Source of the DNA: Ignavibacteriota bacterium
GTDB taxonomy: Bacteria > Bacteroidota > Ignavibacteria > UBA10030
Direction: 5' to 3'
NCBI GenBank assembly: GCA_022616555.1
Contig: JAKEEG010000086.1
Location: 1-62,336 of the forward strand
DNA length: 62,336 nucleotides
How positions within the stretch are numbered: position 1 is the first letter of the stretch; each line of letters starts with the position of its first letter. Both the position numbers and the translations under genes were made by a program. Below, in pieces: positions 44,130-53,545 of this stretch. The notes under the pieces are model-generated. The model searched no databases. It was not told the DNA's origin and saw nothing but the letters and a program-made list of their open reading frames with translations.

Positions 44130-47124
44130 TGTGTTCCCCTTTCTTTCTAACATGAAACGGAATCGAAATAACCGCCTCTACCCCACCAATATCGATTGGG
44201 GAGATGTCAAATTCGAAGTTGGAACCGTACAACAAATTCAACCGCGCACGCGTGTTAGTCAAACCCACCCCGTGTATAGCATCTCTCTCTGCACCTTGGT
44301 CGAACCCTCGCCCGTTATCACGAACGCAAAGCTTCAGTTTACCGTTCATTTTTTCAGACTGGATTTCGATGAGCGCTGCGCCTCGTTTCTTGCCCAATCC
44401 GTGCCTGATAGAATTTTCCACCAACGGTTGAAGGATAAACGCCGGCACGAGGGCATCTTGTGTCTCGTCTTGAATCTTATATGTCACAACGAGCCGGTCA
44501 CCAAAACGGGTTTGCTCGATATCAAGATACCGACGGAGAATTTGCAATTCTTTTTCGAGGTCAACCTCTTGTCCCAGGTCGCTTTCCAGCGTCAGTCTCA
44601 GAAGCCCCGCCAATCGGGCGATCATCTCCTGCGCGGCTTTTGGGCTTTTCCCAACAAGCGCAGAAATACCATTCAACGTGTTAAACAAAAAATGCGGTTG
44701 GAGCTGCATTCTCAATGCGTGCAAATTAGCCTCAGCCAATTGGGAATGCAGCCGAGCGGTCGTCACTTTCCGTTCTTGCACATTGCCATACCACCTGATG
44801 CCCCCAAAGCTCAAGACCAGCACTACACCTGCACAGACAACAAAAAACAGCGTTGTCTGATAGAAAAAAGGTTCAAGTTCAAAGGCCAGCGACGCGCCTG
44901 CTTCATTCCACACACCGTCATCATTGCTGGCAATTACTCGAAATGTGTAGCGGCCGGGCGGTAGATTATTATATTGCGCAAATCGGCGCGTGCCGGCATC
45001 CACCCACTCGTTGTCATAGCCTGCAAGCCGATATTTGTACCGCACTTTGGATGGCGACCGATAACTGAGGCATGCGTAATGGAATTCGATGTCGTTTTTT
45101 CCGGGAGCAATCGTCATCCCGTCAGCGACATCAATCGCGGTCCTCTCCACCAATGCACGTTCAATCACAACAGGGGGGACAGTCGTGTTCATCTTCAGAG
45201 AGCGGGTATTCACCATAGCAATACCCATTATTGTGGGGAACCACAACTTTCCGTCTTTTGTCTTCCATCCCGCCGGCTGAACACCTCCGTTGCACTCTCC
45301 ATCTTTCATACCATCGGCTTCATTATACGATTTACATGCAAGCGAACGAGCGCGACCATCGGCAACATCGTTCAATTCCTTGATGCTGACGCTGTATATT
45401 CCATTGTTGCAACTGATCCACAGATTGCCGGAGCCATCATCCAGTATTCTGTACGAAGTATTGTCGAACAACCCATGTGCCTTTGTGATGGCAACAATGT
45501 TACCATCCTTAATCCGTCTCAACCCCTCCCCGATACTTCCAACCCAAATAGCTCCTGCGGAGTCTTCATAGACCGGGCCCAAATGCCGTTGCGAAGAATC
45601 CTCCGACACGATAACGGCCGTAAACACGCCGTTACTTCCCTTGAACAAACCAGCAAATGTTCCTACCCACAAATCGCCATTGCGAGCCTGATAAATACTC
45701 CGAATAGTCGAGCTCCACAAACCCTCTTCGTGACCGAAGCGTTCAACCGAATTACGCGCAAACCGATACAGCCCGTTCCACGCGCCTGCCCAGACATTTC
45801 CGCTTCTGTCTTTGTACAACGCCCGTACAGCCCCGGAGTTGTCACCCCCAAGGTTGATCTGTTCGCGCTTGCCGTTACGGAACCGGTACAATCCCCGTTG
45901 TGTCCCAATCCAAAAACCCGACGCCGGGTCGTTCAAGACACTATTGATGGGGATTCCAGCCAATGCGCCAAACGCGGGGAGCCAAACAAATTTATTTTGC
46001 GCAAACTTAAACACTTGTCCCGCGGCATTGCCCGCCCAGAGGTTCCCGTTCTCATCCCCGGAGATAGAAAAAACCAAATTTTCGCTGGAGGTCGAACCCG
46101 TTACATAGGTCACGAATTTTCCGCTGGTCAACGCGTTCACACCGCCACCAAGCGTTCCGATCCACAACGTTCCCTCGCGGTCTTCATACAACGACCGAAT
46201 ATCGTCTCCCGACAAACCTTCAGCAGAAGTATAGGGAGTGACTTTCCCTTTGCTTATCCGCACAACGCCAAACTTCGTTGCAACCCACAGTGTTCCCTTC
46301 CGGTCTTGTTTTATCGCCCAATTGACATTACTCAACAAACCCTGCTTCAGCACCTGGGTTACCCGACCAGTACTGTCCAATCGAACAACGCCTTCAAACG
46401 CAAGCCCAGCCCATATCGACCCGTCTCGGTCAACATACAAGGCACGTATAATTTTATCTCTCAAACGGCGGGAAGGGTGCCGGGACACCTCTCCATGTCG
46501 ATACACATACAGACCTCTTTGCATCCCAATCAAGATTTCCCCGTGGGGTGTTTCTGCGAGCGAAATGAGCAGCCCTCTTCCCCGCGGCAACTCAATCCTG
46601 CCAAACACACCGTTCTCATGGTAAAACAGGCCTACACTTGTTCCTACCCACAACCGAGCTTTCGAGTCTTCAAAAATTCGAAAAATGGCATTACCCGGAA
46701 GCCCATCCTCAATGGTATAATCTGTAAATGTTCCTTCTTTCAACGACGTCAGGCCGGAGTAGCTCACGATCCACAGTGTTCCATCCCGCGACACCAAGAG
46801 CTCGTAAACGTAATTGCTTCGCAACGAAGAATTATCGGTGGTGAACACGTGAAACTCGACGCCGTTGAAACGGACAAGCCCCTCCTCAGTCCCAAACCAC
46901 AAATAGCCGTCTTGAGTTTGCGCTATCGCATGCACAGAATTCTGAGGCAGGCCGTCCTTCTTTTTCCAAACTCGGTGAGAATATTGACTAAAGTCTCGCG
47001 TTGGGTCGAGACTGTTATCTTGTGGACGGACATTTTGTACCAAAAGACAACTCACAGCACACAACGCTGCTGCAAAGGGGATCAATTTGAATCGCTTGCT
47101 ATATCTAACGAGTTCTACTATCAT
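44122..47124 (-). CDS. Sensor kinase with reg_prop propeller, Y_Y_Y domain and LytS-type kinase
   Basis: The 1000-residue protein has an N-terminal membrane/signal segment (about 14-34), two-component regulator propeller repeats (about 50-640, such as DGYLWFGTEEGLVRFNG, DGTLWIVSYSGL and EGTLWIGTLGGG), a Y_Y_Y domain (about 690-760), a membrane helix (about 770-790) and a His_kinase/LytS module with the phosphorylated His in LQPHFLFNTLNGIS and an ATPase with DNGRGFD. The periplasmic propeller should bind an outside ligand, probably a glycan breakdown product. Its partner regulator is encoded just downstream. The layout is like Bacteroidota hybrid sensors but split into kinase and regulator. 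Confidence 0.92.
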   Translation of the reverse strand: MIVELVRYSKRFKLIPFAAALCAVSCLLVQNVRPQDNSLDPTRDFSQYSHRVWKKKDGLPQNSVHAIAQTQDGYLWFGTEEGLVRFNGVEFHVFTTDNSSLRSNYVYELLVSRDGTLWIVSYSGLTSLKEGTFTDYTIEDGLPGNAIFRIFEDSKARLWVGTSVGLFYHENGVFGRIELPRGRGLLISLAETPHGEILIGMQRGLYVYRHGEVSRHPSRRLRDKIIRALYVDRDGSIWAGLAFEGVVRLDSTGRVTQVLKQGLLSNVNWAIKQDRKGTLWVATKFGVVRISKGKVTPYTSAEGLSGDDIRSLYEDREGTLWIGTLGGGVNALTSGKFVTYVTGSTSSENLVFSISGDENGNLWAGNAAGQVFKFAQNKFVWLPAFGALAGIPINSVLNDPASGFWIGTQRGLYRFRNGKREQINLGGDNSGAVRALYKDRSGNVWAGAWNGLYRFARNSVERFGHEEGLWSSTIRSIYQARNGDLWVGTFAGLFKGSNGVFTAVIVSEDSSQRHLGPVYEDSAGAIWVGSIGEGLRRIKDGNIVAITKAHGLFDNTSYRILDDGSGNLWISCNNGIYSVSIKELNDVADGRARSLACKSYNEADGMKDGECNGGVQPAGWKTKDGKLWFPTIMGIAMVNTRSLKMNTTVPPVVIERALVERTAIDVADGMTIAPGKNDIEFHYACLSYRSPSKVRYKYRLAGYDNEWVDAGTRRFAQYNNLPPGRYTFRVIASNDDGVWNEAGASLAFELEPFFYQTTLFFVVCAGVVLVLSFGGIRWYGNVQERKVTTARLHSQLAEANLHALRMQLQPHFLFNTLNGISALVGKSPKAAQEMIARLAGLLRLTLESDLGQEVDLEKELQILRRYLDIEQTRFGDRLVVTYKIQDETQDALVPAFILQPLVENSIRHGLGKKRGAALIEIQSEKMNGKLKLCVRDNGRGFDQGAERDAIHGVGLTNTRARLNLLYGSNFEFDISPIDIGGVEAVISIPFHVRKKGEHSD

Positions 47125-47148
47125 TAAGGCTTATTCGCTTTGTGCCGG

Positions 47149-47640
47149 TTACCTTAAAAAACCTTGTTTTGCAGCAACATAAGCTATAGGCAACCCTGCG
47201 CACAGTGTAAGGTTCACAATATCTGTAACCACGTTCACAATATCAAACCCGAGAAATCCTATTCGACTTAAAGGTATTACGAAAAACACCATGCCGGCCC
47301 AAATAACTATGCCATACATCGCTCCGAGCAGCCACCAGTACTTCGAAATTTTTCTCAACTGAGAAGATAACAAAATAAACAGCAGCGACCAAACAACGGA
47401 GACAGCAACATGAAGTAGGATGCCTACAACAATCATGGTAGAGCCTTCAGAATAGGCAGCCTCGCCAAATATTCCGCTTGCAGCGAAATTCAGCAAGCGC
47501 GCTGGATTTTCTCCACCCATGAGCTTATACTTCAGTGTGGTTCCACCGGCTACGAGTAAGCACACAAGTGTGCCTGCCTGAAGTACGGCCTTGAGTACGC
47601 CTGACGTTTGAGATTGTTGTAGGGATTGAGTTGCGGTCAT
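47149..47640 (-). CDS. Four-helix membrane protein of unknown function
   Basis: A 163-residue protein with about four hydrophobic helices (residues about 19-40, 66-90, 100-122 and 130-155) and a short polar start rich in Gln and Ser. No motif is recognised. It lies 24 bases after the start of the kinase gene in the same direction as the small secreted proteins upstream, so it is probably at the end of that series. Confidence 0.6.
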   Translation of the reverse strand: MTATQSLQQSQTSGVLKAVLQAGTLVCLLVAGGTTLKYKLMGGENPARLLNFAASGIFGEAAYSEGSTMIVVGILLHVAVSVVWSLLFILLSSQLRKISKYWWLLGAMYGIVIWAGMVFFVIPLSRIGFLGFDIVNVVTDIVNLTLCAGLPIAYVAAKQGFLR

Positions 47641-47667
47641 GCTTTAAATTACCGGTACGTGGGGAAA

Positions 47668-48057
47668 TTATTTGATTGGAGTAATTTGTGCCTGAACGCA
47701 CCACCATCGGCCGTGTTCTTTAATATAGGTATCAGTATAAATTGAACTTCCGCGAAGAGTTTGACCATCAACAAGTTTTTCCCATACTGTTTTCGACCGC
47801 ACGAGGGCAACGTCCCCGAAAATTCGAATCAATTCATCCTCATAATGAAACGACGTGAAGCCGCTCGTGCCGTAAGAGGTTGCCCAATCGCGCATGTACT
47901 CGTCCCGGTCCATGATTTCACCCGAATTCTGAATGCACACAAAATCGCGGTGGATGATTTCATGATGACTGATTGTATCCTGCATAACATAATTCTTAAT
48001 GAATTGAGCATTCAATTTGCTGAGTGCCGCCATGTCGTTGCTTGTAGAGTGCTTCAT
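47668..48057 (-). CDS. SnoaL/DUF4440-type NTF2-like protein
   Basis: The 129-residue protein has the small cone-shaped NTF2 pattern: LNAQFIKNYVMQD, IIHRDFVCIQNSGEIMDRDEYM and the last strands DTYIKEHGRWWCVQAQITPI. There is no signal peptide from the ATG at 48057. Such folds serve as enzymes or binding proteins, and the ligand cannot be inferred. A second NTF2-like gene lies 31 bases upstream. Confidence 0.75.
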   Translation of the reverse strand: MKHSTSNDMAALSKLNAQFIKNYVMQDTISHHEIIHRDFVCIQNSGEIMDRDEYMRDWATSYGTSGFTSFHYEDELIRIFGDVALVRSKTVWEKLVDGQTLRGSSIYTDTYIKEHGRWWCVQAQITPIK

Positions 48058-48088
48058 TTCTTGCCCTTTAGATTCCGTGTTGTAACAA

Positions 48089-48538
48089 TTAGAATTTCGG
48101 TGTTGTATTCCCGCCGTCAAGGGCTAATTTCCAGCTTCCGTCCGCCGACCGTTTCCACGCTGAAAAATAGACGCCATGTATTGCGCTGTCTTTCAAGGCA
48201 TACGTCCATTTCCCCCATGAATAACCGATTTCGCCGGAACGCGCGGCTTCTGCTTTCACGGGCCACCATTGGAGTGTTTTCGTTCCGGGTTTGCCGGCGA
48301 TGCGTTCTCGATACGCTTGCTTGCCGATCGTCGGAACAGCGCTTTGTTCAAATTTCACAAAATCGTCGTCCGCATACTGGAGCAATGCGTTGTTGAATCC
48401 TTCTTGCAGAGCCAAAGCGCTCATAGCGCTGTCTGTCGCCATGATTTCCCGTTCTGCTGCGGACTGCGAATCCGGCGCCGGGCCGCAGGCAGCGGCAATA
48501 AGCGCGATACTCAACCATTGAATAGAAAAATTCTTCAT
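48089..48538 (-). CDS. NTF2-like/DUF4440 lipoprotein
   Basis: The 149-residue product has a lipoprotein signal ending near AAACG and an NTF2-like body: EREIMATDSAMSALALQEGFNNAL, YADDDFVKF and the closing strands GVYFSAWKRSADGSWKLALDGG. ATG at 48538 follows AAGGAG. It forms a pair with the cytoplasmic NTF2-like protein at 47668-48057, possibly from duplication, though sequence identity looks low. Confidence 0.75.
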   Translation of the reverse strand: MKNFSIQWLSIALIAAACGPAPDSQSAAEREIMATDSAMSALALQEGFNNALLQYADDDFVKFEQSAVPTIGKQAYRERIAGKPGTKTLQWWPVKAEAARSGEIGYSWGKWTYALKDSAIHGVYFSAWKRSADGSWKLALDGGNTTPKF

Positions 48539-48557
48539 GCTGTCTCCTTCGTTTTTC

Positions 48558-49181
48558 TCATTCGTCATTTACCCGTACATCAGTCGCAATCCAATTCAGT
48601 TCCCACGTCTTGCCTCCGTCATCTGAAAAGGACTGTTCAAAGCGGCATGAATCCGCTGTAATGGGCAATATCACAAACCGAACTAGGATTGCGCGTCCAT
48701 TCAGCGATTCCAGCCCGAAGAATTCTCCGCGGCCGTCTTTGAACTCGCCATACATGGGTTCGAACAGTGTGCCGCCTGAAGCAGTGGAATAATTAAGACT
48801 CCACTGACGCGATTGAGGATTGTAGAGCCGTAACAATAAGCCGTCAATGCGACCGGACGGCCCTTCAACCTCTAGCTCCACCAAATTGGCGCGGCCGCCT
48901 AAAACTTTTCGCACGACTGACGTGCCTTCATATTCAACCCACGTGGTAGAACCAGTAAGTGGTCGCACAAGTCGTTTGAGGTAAGTCTTCCATGTCCCAA
49001 AATTAAAATCAAAATCATGTTGTCCGTCACGGAGTGTTTCAGTCTGCTGTTGATTCGCGCCTTGCGCCTTCGATTTCTGCCGTGCTAGACTGTCTGACAA
49101 TAGCAAAATAACCATCAAACCAAACAACAGTAACAGCGTCCGCAATCGGAAGAAAAGCCTCTTCTTGCCGTTCATCATCAT
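48558..49181 (-). CDS. DUF1579-like secreted protein
   Basis: The 207-residue protein has an N-terminal hydrophobic segment (about 14-31) and a body starting HDFDFNFGTWKTYL, then WVEYEGTSVVRKVLGG and FVILPITADSCRFEQSFSDDGGKTWE. That order resembles DUF1579-type lipocalin-like proteins. It overlaps the DoxX-like gene by 4 bases, so translation is coupled. Function unknown. Confidence 0.65.
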   Translation of the reverse strand: MMMNGKKRLFFRLRTLLLLFGLMVILLLSDSLARQKSKAQGANQQQTETLRDGQHDFDFNFGTWKTYLKRLVRPLTGSTTWVEYEGTSVVRKVLGGRANLVELEVEGPSGRIDGLLLRLYNPQSRQWSLNYSTASGGTLFEPMYGEFKDGRGEFFGLESLNGRAILVRFVILPITADSCRFEQSFSDDGGKTWELNWIATDVRVNDE

Positions 49182-49972
49182 AACCTTTCAGTTTTTGTTT
49201 GAAATTTACTCAAATACCCCGCCAAGACAAATGCAATTCCAGTTACTGCCAGAGCTTCAAATACTGCTATGCCATCGCTCACGCTGGTGAATGTCCGGGG
49301 TATATGCACAATCCAAAACCACGAGAAAACCATCAACCCGGATAAGAGGGATGCCCAACGGGCGGTTTGAGGTATGATAAGACCAACACCTCCCGCAAGC
49401 AACGCAATACCCGCGAGCCGCGTCCAAAACACCGGATCACCGGGAAACCACGTAGGGATGAGTGAAGTGACAAACTCGATGTACATGAAATGTTGAATTC
49501 CTGCCATCAGGAAAAAAATGCCGAGGCAAATCCTGTTTAGAATGACAAATTCATACTCCAAATTTATAAACTTCAAAACGAAACCGCGTCGTGCGCTTTC
49601 CATCTTCGGGGCTGTGGCAGCAACAGCCCACGCAGCACTCCAAAAAACCAGTGCCTTGCCGGCCTTCGTCCACGCACCTGAAAGAAACGAGTCCGTGGCA
49701 ATCACGGGCAAATGCCGTAACAAAGCCCAAAGGAAAATCAATGCGCCCGTGGACATCGCCGCAACGCGCACCTTCTTGCTCGTAAAAATCGCTGCTCCCG
49801 CTGCAATAAAAGCTATCCCCGTCAGATACGCCCAAACCAATTTCCCCGGCATGGATTCCGGCCACGCAGGGGCGCGCCCGGTAATAAAATCCTGAAATAT
49901 AAAGTGCTCTACTCCTAAGCAGAGCAAAGCGACGCCAAAAAATATCTGCCCAATATGTTGCAAATTTTTCAT
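49178..49972 (-). CDS. Tandem DoxX-like membrane protein
   Basis: The 264-residue protein has eight predicted helices in two similar four-helix halves. Each half begins with an alike segment: GVALLCLGVEHFIFQDFITGRAPAW and GIFFLMAGIQHFMYIEFVTSLIPTW. DoxX-type domains are usually single and about 130 residues, so this is an internal duplication or fusion. DoxX proteins are linked to quinone or redox functions in membranes. It precedes the DUF1579-like gene. Confidence 0.75.
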   Translation of the reverse strand: MKNLQHIGQIFFGVALLCLGVEHFIFQDFITGRAPAWPESMPGKLVWAYLTGIAFIAAGAAIFTSKKVRVAAMSTGALIFLWALLRHLPVIATDSFLSGAWTKAGKALVFWSAAWAVAATAPKMESARRGFVLKFINLEYEFVILNRICLGIFFLMAGIQHFMYIEFVTSLIPTWFPGDPVFWTRLAGIALLAGGVGLIIPQTARWASLLSGLMVFSWFWIVHIPRTFTSVSDGIAVFEALAVTGIAFVLAGYLSKFQTKTERL

Positions 49973-50003
49973 GGTTTTTACGAGCGTTGGTTGTGCCTTG
50001 CAG

Positions 50004-51299
50004 TCACTTAGGCTGCAATTTTATTCTTAGAATAACGTGTGCTTGAGTTCCTTTCGTCGGGACTCGGATTCCGGCGTCGTCATACGCATCCCACTGCCCG
50101 TTAGCGCTGTAGTAGAATTCATCGCCAACAATAACTCCAAGCGATGGATCGTTAAACTGCGCGTGATTTGCGCTCAGAGTTGTTAATTTCTCGATCTTTG
50201 AATAGTCGTCATTGAAGTCAAGCCGTACCACCCGGCAAGGGTTAATTCCATTCTGAATGGCGATAAAGCCGTCCTGGTACCGGTACAAACCGTCAACTGA
50301 AAGCAATGTGGCACCTTCCAGTAGAGGCTGTAGGGACAACTGCTTAGAGGCAAGGTCAATTACAAAAATTCCGCGCGAATAGTCTGCGACGAGCAGCTTT
50401 TTGTTATCAGGCGTGAAATCAAGCCCTTGCAAAGAAATAAATTCCGGGGAGTCGAAAAATACTTCGAGTGAATCGCTTTGCTGCCGAATCACAAAAATCA
50501 TGGGCGATTGGCTGTCGGTAATATATACGTCACCCTGCGCGCTAAGCGTAAGGTCGCCGAAGAGATGTGGCTGTGTCCGGTCTTTCAACTCGTACTTTTT
50601 TATCAACATTCCAGAAACTATGTCGTATTTGCAGACAGCAGTGCGAGATTTGTCATATTCCCGGTATCCTGCCATCTGTGGCAAGGCAGACGTGCAAACC
50701 CAGAGCACCCTGTTCTGAACATCAACCTTCATTCCAAATACTCCCCAAAGCCCGTCCCCCGATCGAGAGAGCTCTTTCATCTCTCCTTTCTCGTTGAATG
50801 AAAGAATCTGCCGTGTGCGAACCGTTCCGACAAATGCCGTTCTCGTCACAGGGTCGTAAGCAATACTTTCCGCTATCAAATCTCCAGAAGCAAGGCTATA
50901 CGCGACGGTAGGATCTCCAACTTGACCGCGGTTAGTTTCAAACCGGTTGAGAATCTTGTGGAATTCCTGAGAGTTTTTCAGCGAAGCGAAATCCTCGTCT
51001 GCTTTGGGGTCATAGACCAAGCCCATGTTGGCAACGCGTTCAAGTGACGCCAAGGCTTCGCGCGTATTTCCCAGCAGCGCGTTGAGCCCTGCTATATTAT
51101 AGATTAGTATTGGGTGGTCGGGACGTAGTCTGAGGGCTTGCGTGAAATGTTCCAGGCTCGTTGAGTAGTCCTTTCCACGATACGCCTGCATTGCGGACCG
51201 AACGTGTTGTTGTGCTTGCCGGACTGGATTATTCTGAGTTGCCGAGGGGTTCAACAGTGCGAGCGTCCCAAGAACAACAAAGACGAGTCTTTTTTTCAT
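50004..51299 (-). CDS. TPR plus beta-propeller secreted protein
   Basis: The 431-residue product has a signal peptide (about 1-22), TPR-like helices (about 28-110: AMQAYRGKDYSTSLEHFTQALRLRP and NIAGLNALLGNTREALASLERV) and an SMP-30/NHL-like propeller (about 130-425: YDPVTRTAFVGTVR, DLTLSAQGDVYITDS and GLDFTPDNKKLLVADYSRGIFVID). It may be a sugar-lactone-type or scaffold protein. It lies 15 bases downstream of the LolA-like gene. Confidence 0.7.
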   Translation of the reverse strand: MKKRLVFVVLGTLALLNPSATQNNPVRQAQQHVRSAMQAYRGKDYSTSLEHFTQALRLRPDHPILIYNIAGLNALLGNTREALASLERVANMGLVYDPKADEDFASLKNSQEFHKILNRFETNRGQVGDPTVAYSLASGDLIAESIAYDPVTRTAFVGTVRTRQILSFNEKGEMKELSRSGDGLWGVFGMKVDVQNRVLWVCTSALPQMAGYREYDKSRTAVCKYDIVSGMLIKKYELKDRTQPHLFGDLTLSAQGDVYITDSQSPMIFVIRQQSDSLEVFFDSPEFISLQGLDFTPDNKKLLVADYSRGIFVIDLASKQLSLQPLLEGATLLSVDGLYRYQDGFIAIQNGINPCRVVRLDFNDDYSKIEKLTTLSANHAQFNDPSLGVIVGDEFYYSANGQWDAYDDAGIRVPTKGTQAHVILRIKLQPK

Positions 51300-51314
51300 A
51301 GAATTCGAAGAGCC

Positions 51315-52037
51315 TCATTTCCATGTTGCTGAGTCGAATAATCTTTTCCCCAGCTCCACATCCACCTTAATATCCGAGTAATACTCCTCCATTGTCAGCT
51401 TGCCGTTTTGGTAGAAGTAGACTTCCGGGGCAACCCACCCGCCGGAATATTTTTCGTACTTGTTGAATTGAATTTCTGAAGTGATGCTTGAATCGCGGGG
51501 ATGCGGCTCCAACGAGCGCACAAAGACCAACCTTTCCTTGTCTATCCAGAACTGCTTGGTCTTCAGGTCGCCTTTTTCCGCCCCAACAACATATACAGAC
51601 CTCCCCTGCCAAGTATCTTCGTGGAATCGTGTAAGGTCATACGCAAGTGTTGTGAGCTTCCGGAGTGTTTCTTCAATGGGCTGTTGGTACACATCGAACC
51701 CCAGCACTAACAACGGATGGATAAACGGGCGGGACATTTTAAGGGCACCATTCTGAAATGAAAACAGCGAGTCTTTCAAAAACAACATACCGTTTCCACT
51801 CTCCGTCGAGCCGATATCGATCCGCAAACTCCCAGGCACACTTAACGCCTCGTACCATGTCTCTTCTTTAGTCGTCCCATCAGGCTGGTGCGTCACGGTT
51901 TTCTGCGTGAAGGTCAGTGTCTTGTACCATGCCTCATGGTAACGAGTGTGCATGGCCATCACTAAACTCTCCGCTGAGGTGATTTCCTGAGCATATGTTG
52001 CTTGTAACAAAAAAAATAGCCCAACAAATATTTTCAT
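51315..52037 (-). CDS. LolA/LolB-like periplasmic protein
   Basis: A 240-residue protein with a signal peptide (MKIFVGLFFLLQATYA) and a single domain of beta strands: TLTFTQKTVTHQPDGTTKEETWYEALSVP split by loops, GRSVYVVGAEKGD, FWIDKERLVFVRSLE. The strand order resembles the outer-membrane lipoprotein carrier fold. It is probably periplasmic and binds a hydrophobic ligand. No gene upstream is close, so it likely starts a transcript with 50004-51299. Confidence 0.6.
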   Translation of the reverse strand: MKIFVGLFFLLQATYAQEITSAESLVMAMHTRYHEAWYKTLTFTQKTVTHQPDGTTKEETWYEALSVPGSLRIDIGSTESGNGMLFLKDSLFSFQNGALKMSRPFIHPLLVLGFDVYQQPIEETLRKLTTLAYDLTRFHEDTWQGRSVYVVGAEKGDLKTKQFWIDKERLVFVRSLEPHPRDSSITSEIQFNKYEKYSGGWVAPEVYFYQNGKLTMEEYYSDIKVDVELGKRLFDSATWK

Positions 52038-52298
52038 TGTCAGCGCCTTTCGGTTTTACAAAATTATTCCGCGGAAATATAGAGAAGGATAAATCGAAAA
52101 GCCAGAACACCCCACCCTGAACGAAAAGACGAGAGTAAGCAGTTCTGGCAAATTTCCGATTGAGTGGATCGAAAGAACCTACGTGCCGTCCGTTTTTACA
52201 ACTGAATCGAAGTCATTTTTCGGACAAAAAAAAATTTTAGAAAGTGATAAAAAGCGACTCGCAAGAAGAGGAACATATCAAACTAAAATTCGCTACTG

Positions 52299-53243
52299 CT
52301 ATTGCCCATCCAGAAGCGATTGAATCTTCGGGTCGTTCATTTTATCTCGTGTAATTAGCTGCACGCCCGTGTCGATAACAGTTTGCGCCTGTTCGCCTTT
52401 AAGATGTTTGACTATGGTGACAACCGATTCGTACCCCATACGCGTCGGGTCCTGCGCGACGAGCGCGTCGATCTCGCCTTTCCGCAATGCTTCGATCAGT
52501 GGGGGTGATGTGTCGAACCCGACGAATTTTATTTTGCCGGCGAGGTTGACCTGCCGGAGCGTCAACAACGTACCGAACGTGGACGACTCGTTAGGACAAA
52601 ATATCCCATCTGCCTCTTTCAGTTTATCGACGAGGTTCATTGTCGCGGCTTTTGCCTCAGCGGCAGTCGCGCCAACGTAGCGATTGTCAAGAATCAAGTC
52701 GATACCCTTCTGCGTTCCAACGGCTTCCAGAAAGCCCGCTTCCCGTTCAACGGTGCTGGCCGAGCCGACCATGTAGCGCAACAAGACGACCTTTCCCTTT
52801 CCTCCCAACAGCTTAGCAAGGTGCTCTCCGCCAATGCTCCCGCCTTTCTTGTTGTTCGTGGCAATATAGCTTACAAAATCTTTTCCCGGTTCGCCGTTCA
52901 GCGCGCTATCGTAAATCACAACCGGAATTTTTTTCTGCCTTGCTGAGGAAACGGGTCGAACCAGAGCGACATTATCCATCGGAGCCAACACGATGCCTGA
53001 AATTCCTTCATTAACAAATTGTTCAACAATGGCTATTTGCTGTGCTCTGTCGTTTTCCCGCACGGGACCCTTCCAGACGATTTCCACCTTTAATTCCTCA
53101 GCAGCCTTTCGAGCCCCGGCTTCAACGGACTTCCAAAAGACGTGTGTCGTGCCTTTGGGAATGACGGCAATTTTGACGCCGTCTTGAGCCAAAACATTCG
53201 CACCGAAAACCACCGCCAAGATAATCGCAAACAATTTTTTCAT
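52299..53243 (-). CDS. Orphan sugar ABC transporter substrate-binding protein
   Basis: The 314-residue protein has a signal peptide (about 1-19) and a periplasmic binding protein type 1 fold of the RbsB kind: VAVIPKGTTHVFWKSVEAGA-like start, AIVEQFVNEGISGIVLAPMD, GFDTSPPLIEALRKGEIDALVAQDP. GAAGGA precedes the ATG. No permease or ATPase gene accompanies it, so it either borrows a distant transporter or works as a sensor input. The 260 bases on its 3' side (52038-52298) hold nothing recognisable. Confidence 0.88.
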   Translation of the reverse strand: MKKLFAIILAVVFGANVLAQDGVKIAVIPKGTTHVFWKSVEAGARKAAEELKVEIVWKGPVRENDRAQQIAIVEQFVNEGISGIVLAPMDNVALVRPVSSARQKKIPVVIYDSALNGEPGKDFVSYIATNNKKGGSIGGEHLAKLLGGKGKVVLLRYMVGSASTVEREAGFLEAVGTQKGIDLILDNRYVGATAAEAKAATMNLVDKLKEADGIFCPNESSTFGTLLTLRQVNLAGKIKFVGFDTSPPLIEALRKGEIDALVAQDPTRMGYESVVTIVKHLKGEQAQTVIDTGVQLITRDKMNDPKIQSLLDGQ

Positions 53244-53469
53244 GGAACATCCTTCTAGGTTGTAGACATATTACGGTTTATTTTTTATCAACATCCATTT
53301 TTTTTTACAACAAGGCCGATCGTAAGTGCCTTGGTGTATGAGGTTGTGCATTAATGGTAATAGAAAATACGATAGCGCACAAGTTTGCAATTCATTATTT
53401 GCAAGCTTGAATTCCGTCGGAATTTTTCTTATTTTACCCTTACTGCAACTCCCGTTAGCTTACATTCAC

Positions 53470-53543
53470 GCGCCTGTAGCTCAATTGGATAGAGCATCAG
53501 CCTACGGAGCTGAGGGTTAGGGGTTCGACTCCCTTCAGGCGCA
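53470..53543 (+). tRNA. tRNA-Arg (ACG)
   Basis: Acceptor GCGCCTG pairs with CAGGCGC, the anticodon stem is TCAGC/GCTGA with loop CTACGGA (anticodon ACG), and the T loop is TTCGACT. Discriminator A, no encoded CCA. Confidence 0.96.
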
Positions 53544-53545
53544 CA

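Noticed and set aside
44974-47127. A 717-codon plus-strand frame
   Set aside because: It mirrors the sensor kinase gene. The kinase frame shows regular propeller repeats and kinase motifs; this frame shows none.
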